Source of the DNA: Planctomycetota bacterium
Lineage (GTDB): Bacteria; Planctomycetota; Planctomycetia; Pirellulales; JADFKK01
Length of the DNA: 39,238 bases
NCBI GenBank assembly: GCA_022564995.1
Contig: JADFKK010000031.1
Location: 1-39,238, forward strand
Direction of reading: 5' to 3'
The number at the start of each line of letters is the position of its first letter. Position 1 is the first letter of the stretch. Under the pieces are notes generated by a model, which made no database searches, was not told the origin of the DNA, and saw nothing but the letters and a program-made list of their open reading frames with translations. A program made the position numbers and the translations under genes. Below, one piece after another: positions 25,801 to 32,839 of this stretch.

Positions 25801-26868
25801 CTCAGCAACGGCGGCGAATCGCTCGAACTGAGCAAGCCCGGACCGCAGGAACCCGGCGGCGCGGTGCCGTTAATCCTGGTCGATCGGGTGAACTACGACG
25901 ACTCGCCGCCCTGGCCCACGGAGGCCGACGGCGGGGGAGCGGCGCTACAGCGACTCCTCGCGGACGCCTACGGCAACGATCCGATCAACTGGGCCGCCAG
26001 CGGCGACGGCGGAACGCCCGGCATCGTGCCGCCGCAGGTAACCGGTGTGTTCGTCTCCGGCTCTGCCTGGTCGGCCGAGTTTCTCGACCACCTGGCCGCC
26101 GCGGGTTTGGGCGAGGCCGGCTTTGCCATTCCAACCGGCGGCGAACAATTCGACGTGTTGCCCTGGACCGGTATCGACCGAATCAGCATCCGCTTCAGCC
26201 GCGACATGACCGTTGGGCAGGCCGACCTGACGCTGACCGGCGTCAACCAAGAGCAATACACGATTGCCGGCTTTGACTACGACAACGCCAACTTCGTGGC
26301 GACCTGGACGCTCGACGGCGCCCTTCGCGCCGAGAAGCTGCTCATCGATCTGTCGGGCGAAGTTCACGACGTCGGTGGCCGCGGGCTCGACGCCGATTGG
26401 GTCGACGGCTCGTCGGCGTTCCCCTCCGGCAACGATTTCATTGAGGGCGACGAGCGGTTCCGCTTCCGGCTCAACGTGTTGCCGGGCGACGTCACGCTGG
26501 GCGGGTCGGTCGATCGCGCGGATCTCGTCGATTTGATTCATCACATCGGCCTGGACACGGGCGACGCGGCGTTCGACCCGCGGCGCGATCTGACCGGCGA
26601 CGCCCGGATCGACGTGCGTGACCTGCGGGCATTGTTGCTGCGGCTGTCGACCGAGTTACCGGGCAGCGAGCCATCGCCCCTCGGCGCATCGCAGCCGCTG
26701 GTGGCCGTCGATGCGATCTTCACGCGATTGGGCGCCGGCAGCCCCGCCCCGGCAGTTATCCAACTGAGGCCGCGCCGCTCGCTGCTCACGACTCGGGGCG
26801 AAAAAGGGGATAAGTCCAATTATCTGCATCCACCGAGTCTGGAGATTCGCCGGGCTAACCGCAGATAA
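19831..26868 (+). CDS. Giant secreted LEPR-XLL / lamin-tail / CotH / dockerin protein
   Basis: About 2345 residues. The N-terminus has an Arg-rich region and a LEPR-XLL-type sequence (RTLETLEPRMVLDA), a planctomycete surface-protein signature. Six lamin-tail domains are marked by a SEIMYNP/INEIMFHP-like first strand, a WVELHN/WIELFN strand and SLSNGGE; they lie near residues 30-185, 190-313, 314-830 (split), 1570-1740, 1745-1890 and 1897-2065. Residues about 330-660 hold beta-rich insert domains (YYFRHEFNFDG, VYYLNGVEVWR). A carbohydrate-binding-like part (FIQNGSFESDTIGG) precedes an Ig-like segment and a CotH kinase-like domain at about 1103-1470 (YVYKYELIYFP, GAQHNLRLY, YFPWDQDFTW). Two dockerin-like calcium loops lie near 2215-2275 (LPGDVTLGGSVDRADLVDLI, RRDLTGDARIDVRDL). 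CotH proteins phosphorylate secreted proteins. The last 22 residues come from an inverted repeat. Confidence 0.9.
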   Translation: MGRFFNRRRRTTRRRNARPRTLETLEPRMVLDATVVFSEIMYNPPDDESLEWVELHNQMSVDIDLSGWRIRGIGYDFPAGTVLGGGDYLVIAADPEALAAASGFADAIGPFPGSLSNGGEELELINNSDRRMDRLDYGDSGAWPDGPDGSGVSLAKIDRNLGSEPAANWTTSAQIGGTPGADNFPAGPPEGDATLVINEIPSALDAAFWVEIGNEGNSPIDLGGYVLARSGGDDLRFVLPVSSLAPGELLVINEAQLGFSASSGNRLFLYTPGKDTLVDAQRVTNRLRGRSDEHDGRWLFPSAATPGAANQFDFQNDIVINEIMFHPRSQAAQSLIEEDTTPVEFEATWKFDDSGNDLGVAWREPGFNDGGWDAGQGAFFGGTIEGNPNGGLQNITTLFGSGVGENGRTLADGQADPHYKVIVSPDGRNPAGSQARVITNHPAWLANSSVSKWVGPVNPGTTSVAGGQYIYETTFDMAGLSTSTASITMRFVADNQLDDVLINGVSTGISKVGFSAWGQSFIIDDGFVPGINTLRFAWTNGSGPGAFRVEIVSATSEPTPKKTELEIGPTTYYFRHEFNFDGNPQATELTLAPFVDDGAVYYLNGVEVWRENMPVGEISHSTLALASRPGEPDVGDFVTIPAASLLRGRNVLAVEVHQAAGGFGDVAFGAELLATEVIQEARPFGETDEEWIELFNRGSNTVDLTGWRFDDGVRFDFTLGTTIAAGEYLVVARNAVELATKYPDIEIVGNFSGSLSNRGERIVLEDASGNPADEVHYYDRGRWGAYADGGGSSLELRDPTADNSVAEAWAPSDETGRAEWRTYTYRGIASNSPGNNPSGFREFVFGLLDEGELLIDDISVIERPGVAPVQFIQNGSFESDTIGGNPAAWRALGTHGSHGRTQVIVDPDDANNKVLHVVATGPTEHMHNHLETTNAGNRTVRDGWEYEVSFRAKSLGGSNLLNTRLYFNRLAQVTALDVPELSGTPGAANSRLETNIGPTFQGMIHSPVVPASGEDVTVSVTAADPHGLQSMTLRYSVNGGSFRSVTMTIQGDGRYTGIIPGQSSSRLVQFYVEGRDNNGAVSTFPAAGPDSRALYRVQDGQARIGLAHNFRIVMTAADANFLHRSTNVMSNDEMGATVVYDEQTVFYDVGVRLRSSERGRDNSARVGFNVRFQPDQLFRGVHPTVFLDRSSASAFGLRHDESIVNQIQNRAGNIPGNFSDIVRVIAPQSRHTSSALLLMSPFGDDFLDTQFENGSDGYVYKYELIYFPTTTSGGLKRPQPDSVLGVGIRSLGDNKEAYRWNFLNKNHRDEDNFDPIIRLAQTFSLSGSAFLEQVDEVIDVDQWLRAFAVGSLAGIGDNYVTGAQHNLRLYARPEDGRVLYFPWDQDFTWRSGSLFRNADLNKLVASDAYRRLYLGHVQDIVNTAFNGDYISRFTTNFAAVVSAAHGSTQNYGSVRSFISSTGNAALNTIRSQIPEVSFHITTNGGNSFTTGEVAETIRGDGWVNVREIRLAGSDQPLGVEWTDRNSWQVTVPLRFGKNAITFEAYDFQGELIDTDSITIESTSRDTRVADALRITEIMFNPAQTPGGASFDNDDFEFIELQNVGSKTIDLSGVRFDNGLTFDFTGSSASSLAPGAFTVVVKNTAAFLSRYSGFDVGLIAGEFAAGNLSNGGERLTLLDEFGQAIHDFRYRDGWYDGIDGDGFSLSVRDATAEVSLWDQREGWRPSSLLGGSPGAADSLLAPDPGSIVINEILTHSDGVGGDGAGGDWIELFNTTTDLTIDVGGWLVSDDALALDKFQIPAGTSIAPGGFLLLTEAAHFGNADHPGTREPFGFSELGERIIVTAALPDGTPLGYRQDKTFGAAASGVTFGRHVKSTGGSDFTALATPTPEAANSLPLVGPIVIHEIFYNPADDRNEFIELKNISDAALSLFDPAAPNNTWRFTGGVAFAFPTGVTVASDDTILIVPNDPAEFRAANGVPGEIAIFGPYLGSLSNGGESLELSKPGPQEPGGAVPLILVDRVNYDDSPPWPTEADGGGAALQRLLADAYGNDPINWAASGDGGTPGIVPPQVTGVFVSGSAWSAEFLDHLAAAGLGEAGFAIPTGGEQFDVLPWTGIDRISIRFSRDMTVGQADLTLTGVNQEQYTIAGFDYDNANFVATWTLDGALRAEKLLIDLSGEVHDVGGRGLDADWVDGSSAFPSGNDFIEGDERFRFRLNVLPGDVTLGGSVDRADLVDLIHHIGLDTGDAAFDPRRDLTGDARIDVRDLRALLLRLSTELPGSEPSPLGASQPLVAVDAIFTRLGAGSPAPAVIQLRPRRSLLTTRGEKGDKSNYLHPPSLEIRRANRR

Positions 26869-26886
26869 TTGGACTTATCCCCTTTT
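26802..26886. repeat. Perfect 26-bp inverted repeat holding the LTD gene's stop codon
   Basis: Left arm 26802-26827 (AAAAGGGGATAAGTCC onwards) and right arm 26861-26886 are perfect reverse complements around a 33-nt spacer. The arms end in A4/T4, so on either strand a long stem is followed by a short T run, which could serve as a bidirectional terminator between the convergent giant genes. The left arm and spacer are translated as the C-terminus of the LTD protein and the TAA (26866-26868) lies in the right arm. The right arm ends 6 nt before the stop of the GspK-like gene. Confidence 0.9.
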
Positions 26887-26892
26887 CCTTTC

Positions 26893-29800
26893 TCACTCGA
26901 TCTGCCGCGACAGCAAGATTGTGTCATGCACGTTGTGATTCTGGCCACGTTGGAAGCCGAAGGGAATCGAGCGGTCGACGATGTAGAACGCCCGATGCCG
27001 CCGCACGTCGCCCGTGTCGATGCCGAGTTCCTGCACGAGTCGGTAACCGTCTTTGTAATTCACATCGACCGGCAGCGGGTTTTCGCCCGAGTCGTCGACG
27101 TTGGTGACCTCGAAGAAGCCGAGCGTGATCCAAATCGCGTAGACGTTCGTGCGGGTCGTCGTCAGATTGCCCAGCCGCATGAGATGTTGGTAACGGAAAT
27201 AGGGATTACGGTTTGGATCGTTGACGTCCTTAAGGTCGCTGGTCGCCGTGCGTGCGAACAGCGGCCTTTTCTCAGCGGCGTTTTCGGTCCGCTTGCGCAA
27301 CAGCGTCGCGCTAATGGGCGAACCGGATTCGTAGGACGATCGGAAAGGATTGGTCAGCGCCGCCGGAAAATTCGAACCATCCGTTCCGCGCCGCGCCGCT
27401 TGGAATTGGGTCCACTTCGAGTTGGTCTGGATCGTATCGGGATTGTTCATCAGCGCCTGGAATGAACTGAGGCCGTCGAGCAAGTTCAGGTTCATCCGGC
27501 CCGGCTCGCGATAGGCGGGAACTCGGTTAAACGGCGGGTGATACTTCTGCGTGCCGTGACGATCGCCGATAAAGTTGGTCGGATCGAGCCAGTGCTGCGT
27601 GCCGACAAACGGCGAAGGAACATAAGTGAATTCCAGCAACCGGTAGAGTCCAAACTTCTCATCGAAAAAATTGAGCAGATGAGGAAACTGGGCCGGAAGG
27701 CTGGCGTAAGGGTTCACTGATGAGTTAAGCACGTTGTGTGTTGAGGGCATGTCTCGGGCGTTGACCCGCGGCACAAGCAGCAGCTCCATCTGGCTGACAA
27801 ACGGCCGGTTGTTGAAGGTCAGCCAGGGAAACGGCTTGTCGGTCGGCCTACTGAGATCCGGGGCGCCCTCGTACTCACTGCCTGCGGTAAGCGGCTTGCC
27901 AAAATCGCTGTTCAGGTAACCGATCGTTGAGTTGCTGAGGGGGCTTTTCAGGCTGCCTCCGACGGGCGAAGCGCTGCTCGCATGCCAGAGGTTGTCCGTC
28001 CTGCTGCCGCGCTGGCGAGTGGCGAAGGGACTGACCGCGGCGCTGTTCGGATCGTCGCCGCTATACGGAATCAGATCGAGCGCCCGATCAGTCGTCGACG
28101 TCGTCATCACGTCGACCACCAGGTAGGGGTTGGTCTGCGCGTGCCACGGCCGCGTCGGATCGGCCAGCCGCTGCAGATAGACGTTGTAATACTGCGACTC
28201 GTAAGGGCCCGCGCCGGCGCTGCCCGCTGCGTCATCAGGCGTCTTCGATTTTGCGTCGTCCTTTTTATAATACTTCGTGTCGTTCTTGTCGCCCAACAGC
28301 GTATCGTCGAGCTTATAGCCGCGCAGCGGCTCGGAGATGCTGAATCGCCGCTTGTAGCCACCAGGGGATTCGGCCGCCGCCGCGTTTCTCGCCGAATCGA
28401 AATACATCGGCGCCATCGCCACACCCAACGTGGTCGGCCGCTGATATTGTGCGCTGCCTGTCGGCGGCCTGGTGCCCTCGACGACCACTTTGCCGCCGGT
28501 AAGATCGATTTCGACAGGATATTTAGAATCTCTTTTGTCTTGTTCGCTCGCCGTGTTTTCGGTCTCTCCGTTGACCGGTTCGCGCTCGCCCAGCTTCAAC
28601 ATCTCCGACGATCCGATCACCACATAGTTATTACCGAGCACCGTCATTCTCTGATTGGCGATGCCCCTCACGAAGAACCGCTTTCCGGCGGCCGACTGGT
28701 CTCCCAGATCGTCCTCGGGCTGTAGCTCCAAAGTGGTCGGCGCCCTGGTAAAATACGCGACCGACGTAATATCGGTCGGCGCAAGGATCAACGACGTGCC
28801 GATCCGTCCCGTCTGACTGGTCGTAGAGAAGGCCAGCCGCCAAACGCCCGATCGCCCGGTCTTGTGGTCGGTCTGATTGAGCTTGAGCCCTCCGCCTTCG
28901 TACAGCCAGCCGGGCGTTGAGTGCTGCCGGCTGTGGGGATGAAAAAGTTCGATCAACAGGTTACCGCGGGGGCGCCCCATCTGACGCAGCTCGACGTTTT
29001 CGTCGCCATTCTTATACGGCGTTCCGTTTTCGTCATAGGCGTTGCCGTCCTGCGTGTTGACATACTGCGTCCGCTGGTCGTGCCAGGCGATCGTTTCGGT
29101 CATCAGCAGCAGCGGCTTTTCGTAACCATAGACGACGTTTTCGTGCTCGTGCGCCAGACCGCGCGGCGTTTCGGGATCCCAGCCGTCGAACGGATTCTCG
29201 TCGTAGACGAACTGCGTCATGATCGAGTCGCGATCGCGAAAATCGACCACGTTCACGGCCCATTGGGCCATCTGCCGGGCAATCACGGGCCACCCAATTC
29301 TCTGCGCCTCGCTGGGCTCGATCAGCAGCATCGCCAGCGAGTACAGTCGGCGGGCGAAAAGCTGCCGGGCCAGAATCTGCTTGGCAAAAATGTCGTTGGC
29401 CCAGCGCTGATCGGCCGGATTCGTGATGTCGATCTCACCGTCGTTGTTCAGGTCGAATCGGTTGACGCTGGGAAAAACCTCGCCCCATGCCGACGGGTGA
29501 ACCTGATCCTCGTCCCACTCGTCGATCTCCCGATCCCCATCGTTATCAAACCCATCGCCAAAGGGCGTGTTCAGGTCCATCGGCAATCCGGCCAGCAGGT
29601 CCGGGTCCAAACACTCGCGAATGAACTTGGCCGCCGAGCCACTGGCACGCGGATGGCTGCGCACCACGTCGACGATGTACCGCGGCGGGCGGGGCTGGCT
29701 GAAGCTGGCGACCGTGATCTTCTGGCCCTGCTTCAACTTGCTTTGGTTTAGGTTGGTGTCTCGGGTCAGCTCCCACAGCCGGCTGGGCAGCAGCGGCGCG

Positions 29801-31515
29801 TCGCGATCGTAACGCCGCAGCAGCCGTTCCAGTTCATGCACCGAAAACGGCTGATCGATTTCGGGGTTGACCCCACTGGGCAACATGCCGGTCGGCGAGA
29901 AACGCGTCAAGGGCATGCGGTATGGATCGTCGCGCAGATCGAAAAAATTGGTGCCCAACGTGCCGGGCGGATCGTCGAAGTAACGCGGCTGTCCGTTATG
30001 ATCGAGGCCCACATACCAACGCCCGAGCCGATCCGACGGCGTTCCGTAAGCGCGGTTGATTGCCCCGCCAGACGGAATGTATCGTGGCTGGGGTAAACCG
30101 AACGTCGTAATCCGGCTGCGAAGATCGTCGGGAGTTCCGGGCCTGGCCTCCGCCGCGTTTCCGTAACGTCCCGGCAGGCGCTGGCCGGTCGAACTCGATG
30201 GCCCGCCCTGCAGCAATACTTCGAGATCCTCATGGCCGTTGCGGAATATATACGCGAGGTTAATCTCCGCCGGCCCGACACCCTGCCCGCGCTGCAAGCC
30301 GGTGACCGATTGGGTGTTGCCGCTGCTGCTGCCGGAGACGGCGAACTTGTCCATGGTGTTGGGATTGTCGTAATACAGGTCGGTGTGGGCCATGCTACTG
30401 CCGGTGTTGGCGTTTGGCCGCCCGCCGAGACCCTCGCAGCGGATGGCGAACATCGGTTTGTAGGAGCGGCCATCGGCCGTGGTTAAAACGGGATATCCCA
30501 GATCGACCCACACGGCGTCGAGGATGCCGTCGCCGTCGGTGTCGACGTCCCAGGGACCGGTTAGGGGATCGAATTTCTTGCCGGTGAAATCCAATTGGCC
30601 CTTGACCATGTAGTGAAATTTGTCCGAGGGGCGAAACATCGTGCTGGGGCTGACGCCTTTGGAGGCCATCAACGCGATGGGGTGTAGCGAGGGAATGATG
30701 TTCGACTGCGATCCGCCGGGTTGCGGAACGCTGCCCGGCGCCGGAAACCAGCCCAGCAGCGGATTGTTGAAATCGACCGCGTCGTAGGTTTCGTTCAGAC
30801 CCTTCAGACTTTGTAGCACGGTATTGGCATTCTGACCGAATGTCTCGGATGACAGGTTGGGCGTAAACAGATATCGCGAATCGCGAGCCAGCGGGCTGGT
30901 GACGTCTTGCCCTGCGATCATGCCGGTGAATGCTCGCCCGTTAATGATAAAGCGATTTCCCGACCGCGGAACGACGGCGTTCGTGCCGCCCGGGTCCGCC
31001 TTGCTGAAGGCCATGATGTGCAGATCGGTTCCGTCGCTGGAACTGAACACGATCCGGGTGCTGATGCCGGCGGCCGGGCCGTCGATCATGGTCAGCACTC
31101 GGCCGCGGTAATAGTCCTCGACGCCTTGCGGCAGCGGTTCATTGAACAGGTTTTCCTGGATCGTGAAGGAAAAGCCGAGAAACTGCTGGCCCGTGTCGGT
31201 GGCCACGTTGCGCTCGAGATTGCCCACCTCGCCGATCAGCCAGTTTCCGTACATGTCGGCGATCAGGCTGACACCCAGCGCCGCTGAGTTGCGATTATTC
31301 GTGCCGCGGATCAGCTGCAGCAGGGCGCCGTTAAGGTACGCCTCGGGATCGGGCCGCACCTGCTCGAATCGGTTGGCGGTTTGGCTGCTGCTCATCGCCT
31401 GCTTGGAGACAGCGACGTAGGTGATCGTGATCAGCGTGAACAGCATCAGCAGGCTCAGCACGGCCAAGATCAACACCCCGCGACGATTCGGGCGATAGCG
31501 ATATTTGCGTTTCAT
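26893..31515 (-). CDS. Giant GspK-like minor pseudopilin (1540 residues)
   Basis: The N-terminus is pseudopilin-like: a basic 13-residue leader ending RRG, then VLILAVLSLLMLFTLITITY. The +5 glutamate of major pilins is absent, as in GspK, which caps the pseudopilus tip. The remainder, over 1450 residues, is far longer than GspK (about 300-330) and not recognised as a whole. It holds calcium-loop-like Asp-rich motifs at about 323 (DVDTDGDGILDAVWVDLG), 655 (DGFDNDGDREIDEWDEDQ) and 685 (RFDLNNDGEID). A good ribosome binding site (AGGAAAGAGAACC) precedes the ATG. The gene ends the pseudopilin cluster and converges on the LTD giant. I expect it to be processed by a prepilin peptidase and to lie outside the inner membrane. 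The gene is real; the GspK label rests on the N-terminus and position. Confidence 0.75.
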   Translation of the reverse strand: MKRKYRYRPNRRGVLILAVLSLLMLFTLITITYVAVSKQAMSSSQTANRFEQVRPDPEAYLNGALLQLIRGTNNRNSAALGVSLIADMYGNWLIGEVGNLERNVATDTGQQFLGFSFTIQENLFNEPLPQGVEDYYRGRVLTMIDGPAAGISTRIVFSSSDGTDLHIMAFSKADPGGTNAVVPRSGNRFIINGRAFTGMIAGQDVTSPLARDSRYLFTPNLSSETFGQNANTVLQSLKGLNETYDAVDFNNPLLGWFPAPGSVPQPGGSQSNIIPSLHPIALMASKGVSPSTMFRPSDKFHYMVKGQLDFTGKKFDPLTGPWDVDTDGDGILDAVWVDLGYPVLTTADGRSYKPMFAIRCEGLGGRPNANTGSSMAHTDLYYDNPNTMDKFAVSGSSSGNTQSVTGLQRGQGVGPAEINLAYIFRNGHEDLEVLLQGGPSSSTGQRLPGRYGNAAEARPGTPDDLRSRITTFGLPQPRYIPSGGAINRAYGTPSDRLGRWYVGLDHNGQPRYFDDPPGTLGTNFFDLRDDPYRMPLTRFSPTGMLPSGVNPEIDQPFSVHELERLLRRYDRDAPLLPSRLWELTRDTNLNQSKLKQGQKITVASFSQPRPPRYIVDVVRSHPRASGSAAKFIRECLDPDLLAGLPMDLNTPFGDGFDNDGDREIDEWDEDQVHPSAWGEVFPSVNRFDLNNDGEIDITNPADQRWANDIFAKQILARQLFARRLYSLAMLLIEPSEAQRIGWPVIARQMAQWAVNVVDFRDRDSIMTQFVYDENPFDGWDPETPRGLAHEHENVVYGYEKPLLLMTETIAWHDQRTQYVNTQDGNAYDENGTPYKNGDENVELRQMGRPRGNLLIELFHPHSRQHSTPGWLYEGGGLKLNQTDHKTGRSGVWRLAFSTTSQTGRIGTSLILAPTDITSVAYFTRAPTTLELQPEDDLGDQSAAGKRFFVRGIANQRMTVLGNNYVVIGSSEMLKLGEREPVNGETENTASEQDKRDSKYPVEIDLTGGKVVVEGTRPPTGSAQYQRPTTLGVAMAPMYFDSARNAAAAESPGGYKRRFSISEPLRGYKLDDTLLGDKNDTKYYKKDDAKSKTPDDAAGSAGAGPYESQYYNVYLQRLADPTRPWHAQTNPYLVVDVMTTSTTDRALDLIPYSGDDPNSAAVSPFATRQRGSRTDNLWHASSASPVGGSLKSPLSNSTIGYLNSDFGKPLTAGSEYEGAPDLSRPTDKPFPWLTFNNRPFVSQMELLLVPRVNARDMPSTHNVLNSSVNPYASLPAQFPHLLNFFDEKFGLYRLLEFTYVPSPFVGTQHWLDPTNFIGDRHGTQKYHPPFNRVPAYREPGRMNLNLLDGLSSFQALMNNPDTIQTNSKWTQFQAARRGTDGSNFPAALTNPFRSSYESGSPISATLLRKRTENAAEKRPLFARTATSDLKDVNDPNRNPYFRYQHLMRLGNLTTTRTNVYAIWITLGFFEVTNVDDSGENPLPVDVNYKDGYRLVQELGIDTGDVRRHRAFYIVDRSIPFGFQRGQNHNVHDTILLSRQIE

Positions 31516-31552
31516 GGTTCTCTTTCCTGTGCTGGGAGGAGCGAAGGGAGGA

Positions 31553-31735
31553 GCTAGGAGTTAGGAGTTAGGGGCTGGGGGCTGGGGGCTGGGGGCTGGG
31601 GACCATGATGCCGACCGTGTCCGGAGATTTGGCCCGCGTCTTGATTCCCGGTCTCCCTTCCTAGTCCCTAACTCCTGTTTTCCCTAACTCCTGTTTTCCC
31701 TAACCCCTGTTTTCCCTAACTCCTAACTCCTAACC
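31553..31735. repeat. Inverted pair of heptamer arrays inside the pseudopilin operon
   Basis: Left array 31553-31601 is seven exact heptamers: GCTAGGA, GTTAGGA, GTTAGGG and four GCTGGGG. Right array 31659-31735 is the complementary form (TCCTAGT, CCCTAAC, TCCTAAC), with three 16-nt units ending TGTTTTCCCTAAC. They face each other across 57 nt in the 238-nt gap between the third pseudopilin and the GspK-like gene, and could form a stem in the operon transcript. Confidence 0.9.
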
Positions 31736-31753
31736 TATGTTTCACCCCTGTTT

Positions 31754-32838
31754 CTAATCGGTCCACAGCGACGGACCACCTAGTTTCATTGAATCTTCGT
31801 AGACGCCGACCACATCCTTGAACAGCACGACTTGGATTGGAGGTTGGAATCGCTGAAGTCGATTTGTGGGCCGTCGACGGTGATGCGATTGCCCCGCCGC
31901 AAGATGATTCGATACCAACGATGGACTCCGCCGCCGTCGGTGATGAAAATCCAGCGATTGTCTTTCAGCGATTGCAGCTTTTTCTTCGTTTGCTCGGCGT
32001 TGCCCAAGCCAGTCAGCACGAGCGTGCCGAAGGGCAGGCTGCCGCCGTCGACGCTGGCGCTGACGACCGGCACCATGGCGGTTTGGTCGTTCGGCTGGCG
32101 AGAGTGAAACACGGCGACCGATACGCGATGCAGCTCGCCCTGGGTCGACTGTCCGCCGGCTTCACTGCCCACCGGCACGACCGTGACAAGCCACGAATAC
32201 TGATGGCCCGAGGGCCGTTTGCCAGTCGTGCCTAACACCTGGCGAGGCGGGTCGTCGGGATTGTCCGCCGGCACGAAGATCAGGTCGTCGTGCGAAGTGA
32301 AAATGTGCCGTATCAGGGCGGGGTTAATTTCCTGGTTGTCATCGCGCCAGCGACGCAGATGGACCAACTGGCTCGAATTAAGCAGCACTTTGAAGCCGCC
32401 GTTCTGATTGTTGCCCAGCGGATCGATGACGAAGAACTGCGATGTGTCGACGCTGTTGCCGTTTCGCCATGCCCTCGGGTCGAGCAGCCCGCGCATCCGC
32501 ACTTCGTTGAAGGCAGCCCGGCCGACGGTGGCGGCCCGATCGGCCTTGATCGCTTCGCTCACCTGAAATCCGCCGACCGGAATCAGCGAGGCCATGCCGA
32601 GCAGGCCGACCGTGAGGATGAAGATCGACATCAGAACTTCCATCAGGCTCACGCCGCGGCGGGGCGATACCACGGCAAGGCGAGCCCCGAGCGTTAGCTC
32701 GGGGGTAAATCGGCTACATGGAACAACCTTCGCGCCGATGGCGGATTTACCGGCGGCCTCACGGCCGCCGCTCGCCGAGTGTCGGTCGATGGCCGAAGTT
32801 TTCTTCGAGCCGCGGCAAAGGAACTTGAATTTTTTCAT
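31754..32838 (-). CDS. Pseudopilin with 62-residue leader, apparent frameshift near the 3' end
   Basis: The protein has a normal cleavage motif (RRG|VSLMEVLMSIFILTVG, Glu at +5) followed by a 20-residue hydrophobic helix, then a beta-rich body (RAATVGRAAFNEVRMRG, WLVTVVPVG, VSVAVFHSRQ, FITDGGGVHRWYRI). The leader is 62 residues instead of 6-25, and is encoded largely by palindromic repeats. GGAGGG lies 7 nt before the ATG at 32838 inside the end of the upstream gene, which fixes this start. In the starting frame the stop falls at 31786, but the last 18 residues look unnatural. The -1 frame reads IQVVLFKDVVGVYEDSMKLG and ends at a TAG (31754-31756), which fits the body far better, so a one-base break lies near 31815-31860. 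Assembly error or recent mutation are both possible. Confidence 0.75.
32685..32770. repeat. Two palindromes inside the leader of the third pseudopilin
   Basis: CCCCGAGC-GTTA-GCTCGGGG at 32685-32704 and CGGCGGCC-TCAC-GGCCGCCG at 32751-32770, each with an 8-bp stem and 4-nt loop. Between them GTAAATC (32705-32711) pairs with GATTTAC (32744-32750), so the whole segment can fold as a nested structure. All of it is translated as leader peptide. Confidence 0.85.
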
Positions 32839-32839
32839 G

